Of a stretch of DNA of 8,762 bases, positions 5,490-8,762 are shown in pieces (the first letter of the stretch is position 1; the number at the start of each line of letters is the position of its first letter). Origin of the DNA: Syntrophaceae bacterium CG2_30_49_12 (GTDB taxonomy: Bacteria > Desulfobacterota > Syntrophia > Syntrophales > CG2-30-49-12). Made by a program: the position numbers and the translations under genes. The notes beneath the pieces are model-generated. The model saw only the letters and a program-made list of their open reading frames with translations. It was not told the DNA's origin and searched no databases. Location of the stretch: positions 1 through 8,762 of the forward strand of contig MNZP01000223.1 of NCBI GenBank assembly GCA_001873675.1. Reading direction: 5' to 3'.

Positions 5490-7448
5490 CTAATGTTGAC
5501 TGATGAGGGATGAAGATTTACCTGGTAGGCCCGTTTTCGGATCTACCTCGATGAAGGCGATCCCCTCTGGAATGGGGAAAGATTCCACCGGTGTGTCCTT
5601 GATGGCCTTTTCCATGAAATACAACCAGATAGGCGCTGCCGCTCTGCCCCCCACTTCCTGCTTACCGAGGGGCCTTTCCTGATCAAAACCTACCCATACC
5701 CCTGTTACCAGCGACGGGGTAAAGCCGATGAACCAGGCATCTCTCATATCGTCTGTTGTTCCGGTCTTGCCGGCCACAGGTCTACCGATGCTTTTTACCC
5801 GCATACCGGTTCCACTGTCCACTACATCCTGCATCACATCAGTCGTCATGAAGGCGATGCGGGGGTCAATGACCTGCATTTGGCCGGTTATTGGCTGGTT
5901 TTCTTCGAAGACATGACCCGTCCGGTCAACGATTTTTTTGATGAAAAACGGCTCGCATTTTTTGCCCTGGTTGGCCAGGACACCGTATCCCCTGACCATC
6001 TCCTGAAGGGTAACACCTGATGTCCCCAGCGCCAGGGAGAGGTTTCTTGTCAGGGGAGAGGTAATCCCCATATTGGCAGCATACTGGGCGGCGTAGTCCA
6101 CGCCGATCTCCTGGAGCAGCTTTATGGTGATAATATTTCTCGAGTGGACAAGAGCTGTCCTCAGGGTAGTGGGTCCCCAGAATTCTCCATCAAAATTTTG
6201 TGGTTTCCAGATATTTTCCCCCGTGGCGTCTATGAACATGATGGGAGAATCCATGAGTTTCGTTGCCGATGTCATTCCCTTATCAAAGGCTGCCGTATAG
6301 ATAAATGGTTTGAAGGCGGATCCGGGCTGCCTCCTTGCCTGGGTGGCGCGGTTGAATTCGCTTTTCTTAAAATTCCTCCCCCCGACCATGGCCCTGATGG
6401 CGCCGGTCCTTGCGTCCATACAGAAGAGCGCCCCCTGAACAAGACCCCTTCTGTATCTTTGCCGTTCTTCCAGTTCCCTCAGTCCCCTTTCCACGGCAGC
6501 CATAGCTGCCTTTTGCACGGTTATGTTCAGGGTTGTGTAGACCTCGAGCCCTTCCCTGTACAGTACATCGCTGCCGTACTTTTCAAGGATGTACCGGCGG
6601 ACATTTTCAATAAAGTAGGGGGCAATCTTCTCTTTAGGCCTGATGGATCGAAGTTTAACAGGAACGCCTATGGCTTTCTCCTTTTCCTGGGCAGTAATAT
6701 AGCCGTCTTCCAGCATCCTCGTAAGGACATAGAGTTGTCTCTGCCGGGCCATGTCTAAATGTGCGTAGGGTGAATAGTTGCTGGGGGACTTGGGGAGACC
6801 GGCTAAGAGGGCCGCTTCGGGCAGGATCAGATCCCTGGCGCTTTTACCAAAATAGCCCTGTGATGCCGCCTCTATGCCGTAGGTGCCATGTCCTAAGTAG
6901 ATGTGATTCAGATAGAGGTTCAGGATCTCATCTTTGGAAAGGTATTTGTCAATCTTGTACGCTAAGATCGCCTCTTTGATTTTTCTCATATAGTTTCTTT
7001 CCGGGGACAGATAGAGGGATTTGGCCACCTGTTGCGTGATGGTACTGCCACCCTGAACAATGTGTCCCGCCACAATATTTTTGAAGAAGGCCCTCATGAT
7101 GCTCAGGATATCAACACCTTTATGTTGATAGAATCTTGTATCTTCCGCCGCCACAAAAGCCTGAATAACCACCTTGGGGAGTTCGGAAATCCTGATGACC
7201 TTTCTGTCTTCCAGGTAGAACTCATCAATAAGTTCATTATCATCGGCATACACCCGGGTGGTGATACTGGGGCGGTAATCTTTAAGGGTGGCAATGGCCG
7301 GCATATCCCTGAGAAGGGTATAGTACAGTAAACCGCCTCCCCCCAGCGCCAGGAGGACAGTGAACAGACCTGTCAACAGAACTATTGTTCCGAGGTGAGA
7401 ATCTCTTCGTTTCTTTTTTTTGTAGTTTCGAGAGGACTGCTTCGTCAT
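5490..7448 (-). CDS. mrcA: Class A penicillin-binding protein, PBP1A family (bifunctional peptidoglycan synthase)
   Basis: Polymerises lipid II into glycan strands and cross-links the peptides at the outer face of the inner membrane. The 652 residues begin with a Lys/Arg-rich tail (KKKKRR) and one membrane anchor at ~20-45. The GT51 glycosyltransferase domain (~65-240) has catalytic Glu102 in EDTRFYQHKGVD, GGSTITQQ at 133-140 and KIKEAILA with Glu159. The transpeptidase has the SxxK motif Ser377-Lys380 (PGSAFKPF), SRN at 436-438 and KTG at 561-563. It is shorter than E. coli PBP1A (850 residues) and shows no room for the OB-like insert between the domains. It also ends soon after DPKTGLPGKSSS, without the longer tail many relatives have. 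The ATG overlaps the tatC stop by ATGA, so translational coupling is likely. Its stop faces the enolase stop. Confidence 0.96.
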   Translation of the reverse strand: MTKQSSRNYKKKKRRDSHLGTIVLLTGLFTVLLALGGGGLLYYTLLRDMPAIATLKDYRPSITTRVYADDNELIDEFYLEDRKVIRISELPKVVIQAFVAAEDTRFYQHKGVDILSIMRAFFKNIVAGHIVQGGSTITQQVAKSLYLSPERNYMRKIKEAILAYKIDKYLSKDEILNLYLNHIYLGHGTYGIEAASQGYFGKSARDLILPEAALLAGLPKSPSNYSPYAHLDMARQRQLYVLTRMLEDGYITAQEKEKAIGVPVKLRSIRPKEKIAPYFIENVRRYILEKYGSDVLYREGLEVYTTLNITVQKAAMAAVERGLRELEERQRYRRGLVQGALFCMDARTGAIRAMVGGRNFKKSEFNRATQARRQPGSAFKPFIYTAAFDKGMTSATKLMDSPIMFIDATGENIWKPQNFDGEFWGPTTLRTALVHSRNIITIKLLQEIGVDYAAQYAANMGITSPLTRNLSLALGTSGVTLQEMVRGYGVLANQGKKCEPFFIKKIVDRTGHVFEENQPITGQMQVIDPRIAFMTTDVMQDVVDSGTGMRVKSIGRPVAGKTGTTDDMRDAWFIGFTPSLVTGVWVGFDQERPLGKQEVGGRAAAPIWLYFMEKAIKDTPVESFPIPEGIAFIEVDPKTGLPGKSSSLISQH

Positions 7449-8218
7449 GGTAAATCTTCTTTATCTCCACTGGTATCTTCCGTTTTGGGGCGCTCCTTCT
7501 CTGCAAATCTTGCCACGATTATACTGATCTCGTAGAGGAATATCAAGGGCACAGCCAGCAGGGTCTGGGTGAGTGCATCAGGAGAAGGTGTCAGGATAGC
7601 GGCGACAATAAAGATAATCAAAATAGCGTATCGCCGATATTTGGACAGCATTCCGGCATTTGTAAGACCGATTTTTGTCGTGAAAAAGATGAGGACGGGA
7701 AGCTCGAAGGCAAGACCAAATCCGAGGAGGAATTTTAGAGACAATGACAGGTACTCCTTCAGGGACAGCATGGGTTTGAGGAAATCGGAAGAAAAGGACA
7801 CAAAAAATTTAAAGGCCGGGGGCAGAACAATAAAATATCCGAAGAGGACACCACCGATAAACAACAGGGAAGAAGAGAGGACAAAAGGGAGGGCGTATCT
7901 CTTCTCCCGGGGATACAGGCCGGGTGAGATGAACTGCCATATCTGGTATAAGGTATATGGGCTTGTCAGGACGAGAGAGGCGAAGAAAGATATCTTCATA
8001 TAGATGAAGAACGCCTCGGGCAGACCGGTAAATATCAGGGAACTTTTTTGCGGCAGAACCATCGCCAACGGTCTTGTAATGATTGTAAACAGCCGATCTT
8101 TGATGGCATAACATGCACAAAAGCCGACACCTACCGCAATCAGAATAAAGACAAGCCTCTTCCTCAATTCTTCGAGATGAGCGGTAAGGGATAATTTTTC
8201 TTCCTTAGGTTTTTCCAT
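7445..8218 (-). CDS. tatC: Twin-arginine translocase subunit TatC
   Basis: Multi-spanning receptor of the Tat system; binds twin-arginine signal peptides and exports folded, often cofactor-bearing proteins. The 257 residues give the expected six membrane helices. Conserved points are HLEELRKRL at 14-22 (Glu17 matching E. coli Glu15), PYTLYQIWQFISPGLYPREKR with Glu105 matching Glu103, FGLAFELPVLI with Glu172, and ILTPSPDALTQ with Asp214. The charged tail KERPKTEDTSGDKED lies in the cytoplasm. An in-frame TAA lies two codons before the ATG at 8218, so this is the most upstream start. No convincing Shine-Dalgarno is seen, and the 25-bp gap from the upstream tat gene fits coupled translation. Confidence 0.98.
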   Translation of the reverse strand: MEKPKEEKLSLTAHLEELRKRLVFILIAVGVGFCACYAIKDRLFTIITRPLAMVLPQKSSLIFTGLPEAFFIYMKISFFASLVLTSPYTLYQIWQFISPGLYPREKRYALPFVLSSSLLFIGGVLFGYFIVLPPAFKFFVSFSSDFLKPMLSLKEYLSLSLKFLLGFGLAFELPVLIFFTTKIGLTNAGMLSKYRRYAILIIFIVAAILTPSPDALTQTLLAVPLIFLYEISIIVARFAEKERPKTEDTSGDKEDLP

Positions 8219-8243
8219 AGATTAAGAGATGAATTTTGGTTCA

Positions 8244-8552
8244 TTACGTGGAAGGAGTAAAAGACCGGGAAGAATTTTCTTTCCCTTCGGATGATGAAGA
8301 AGGTTTATTGTGGTCTTTTCCGTTTCCTTTTTCGGCATATAGTAGTGAGTTCTTGATCTCGTCCATATCTTTTTTGACTTCATCCACCTCAAGTGTTTCT
8401 TTCAGAGTACCTTTAACATCGTCGGCAGCCCTGCGGAATTCAGCTAATCCTTTCCCCAGGGACCTGGCGAGATCGGGTAACTTTCCGGGTCCCACCACAA
8501 GGAGGGCGATGATGATGATCAGTATTAACTCTGGTATGCCGATGCCAAACAT
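8244..8552 (-). CDS. tatB: Sec-independent translocase subunit TatB (TatA/B family)
   Basis: A 102-residue single-span protein with the TatA/B layout. It has a very short N-terminus MFGIGIPEL with Glu8 and a membrane helix ~8-20 rich in Ile/Leu/Val. A Gly-Pro hinge (21-22) leads into the amphipathic helix KLPDLARSLGKGLAEFRRA, and a polar, Ser-rich tail ends the protein. In TatABC systems TatB binds TatC at the signal-peptide site while TatA forms the pore. TatB is favoured by the VGPGKLPDLARSLG hinge (TatA usually has FGP) and by the extra acidic/basic helix TLKETLEVDEVKKDMDEI after the amphipathic part. Only one such gene is in view, so it may serve both roles or a separate tatA may lie elsewhere. 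It is the first gene of the leftward unit; its Shine-Dalgarno is weak. Confidence 0.82.
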   Translation of the reverse strand: MFGIGIPELILIIIIALLVVGPGKLPDLARSLGKGLAEFRRAADDVKGTLKETLEVDEVKKDMDEIKNSLLYAEKGNGKDHNKPSSSSEGKENSSRSFTPST

Positions 8553-8583
8553 AATTATCTTGCTCTGAAGATATCTTATTTGA

Positions 8584-8644
8584 TAGGTAAAACACCTACC
8601 CCCGGGTCAGGAAAAGCGGGGGAGGGCTTCCTTAAGCGCCTTAA
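8584..8644. other. Cluster of small inverted repeats in the tat leader
   Basis: Three inverted repeats lie between the tatB start and the AT-rich upstream zone. TAGGT/ACCTA (8584-8588 and 8594-8598) has a 5-nt loop. CCT-A-CCCCC (8595-8603) faces GGGGGAGG (8618-8625), giving 5+3 pairs with a bulged A. TTAAG-CGC-CTTAA (8632-8644) is perfect. The first two overlap and are mutually exclusive in RNA, which is the layout of a possible leader switch, but no known riboswitch class is recognised and no T-run follows on either strand. Confidence 0.3.
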
Positions 8645-8684
8645 ATGAGGCTTTATATAGTATAAATATATGGTGACTATTCAG

Positions 8685-8708
8685 CCACTAAGACACCAAG
8701 ACACTAAG
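8685..8708. repeat. Tandem 8-bp repeat, three units of (A/C)CACYAAG
   Basis: CCACTAAG, ACACCAAG and ACACTAAG stand head to tail, an exact 8-bp period with few changes. Similar CACNAAGACAC strings are scattered in intergenic DNA of many environmental bacterial genomes; this is general recollection, not a search. It lies ~130 bp upstream of tatB in a non-coding stretch (8553-8762) in which no clear promoter on either strand could be assigned, though AT-rich TATA-like strings are present at 8652-8672. Confidence 0.5.
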
Positions 8709-8762
8709 ATCATATAATTATTCTTTGAATACCCTTCTTGATGAGGGACATATTAAAATTAA

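Noticed and set aside
6144..6758. 204-residue open frame on the + strand inside the PBP gene
   Set aside because: Antisense to conserved transpeptidase and linker coding sequence; Cys/Pro/Gly-rich shadow with no recognisable domain.
7569..8003. 144-residue open frame on the + strand opposite tatC
   Set aside because: Shadow of the hydrophobic tatC codons; very Arg/Lys-rich and without motif.

Overview
The window looks like chromosomal DNA of a Gram-negative anaerobe of the Desulfobacterota (old Deltaproteobacteria), possibly near the Syntrophia/Syntrophobacterales. This is inferred from the gene families and their combination, not from a marker gene. Evidence includes a PEP/pyruvate-binding dikinase-like protein followed by lone receivers, a cytidylate-kinase-like protein with a BON-like tail, an NtrB-type HAMP kinase, and a tat pair next to a class A PBP. 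Coding density is high and intergenic gaps are short. No tRNA, rRNA, CRISPR array, insertion sequence or phage gene was seen.

Left part (2-4022, all + strand): a signalling block. It opens with the last ~95 codons of a PEP/pyruvate-binding (PPDK/PEP-synthase-like) protein. Two single-domain CheY-like receivers follow, then a cytidylate-kinase-like protein with a changed Walker A loop and a C-terminal BON-like domain. After a 59-bp gap holding a perfect 12-bp palindrome come a third lone receiver and a membrane histidine kinase. The kinase has two membrane helices, a helical extracytoplasmic sensor, HAMP, HisKA with an HELNN box, and HATPase. The three receivers are clearly paralogous: the DDEPIV block, Asp55 and Thr83 fall at the same positions in each. 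None has an output domain. This block is the most likely place for an undescribed system, a phospho-signalling module linking a PEP-dependent phosphotransfer-type protein and a nucleotide-kinase-like protein to receivers and a kinase.

Middle (4023-5489): a 142-bp gap carries a near-consensus sigma-70 promoter (TTGACA, 17 bp, TATAGT). It is followed by a complete enolase gene with all metal and catalytic residues.

Right part (5490-8552, all - strand): a three-gene unit read leftward, tatB (or tatA-like), tatC, then a class A penicillin-binding protein whose start codon overlaps the tatC stop (ATGA). It converges on enolase with only 44 bp between the stops. The last ~210 bp, upstream of the tat genes, is non-coding and AT-rich in its outer part. 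It carries small inverted repeats and three tandem 8-bp units of the form ACACYAAG.
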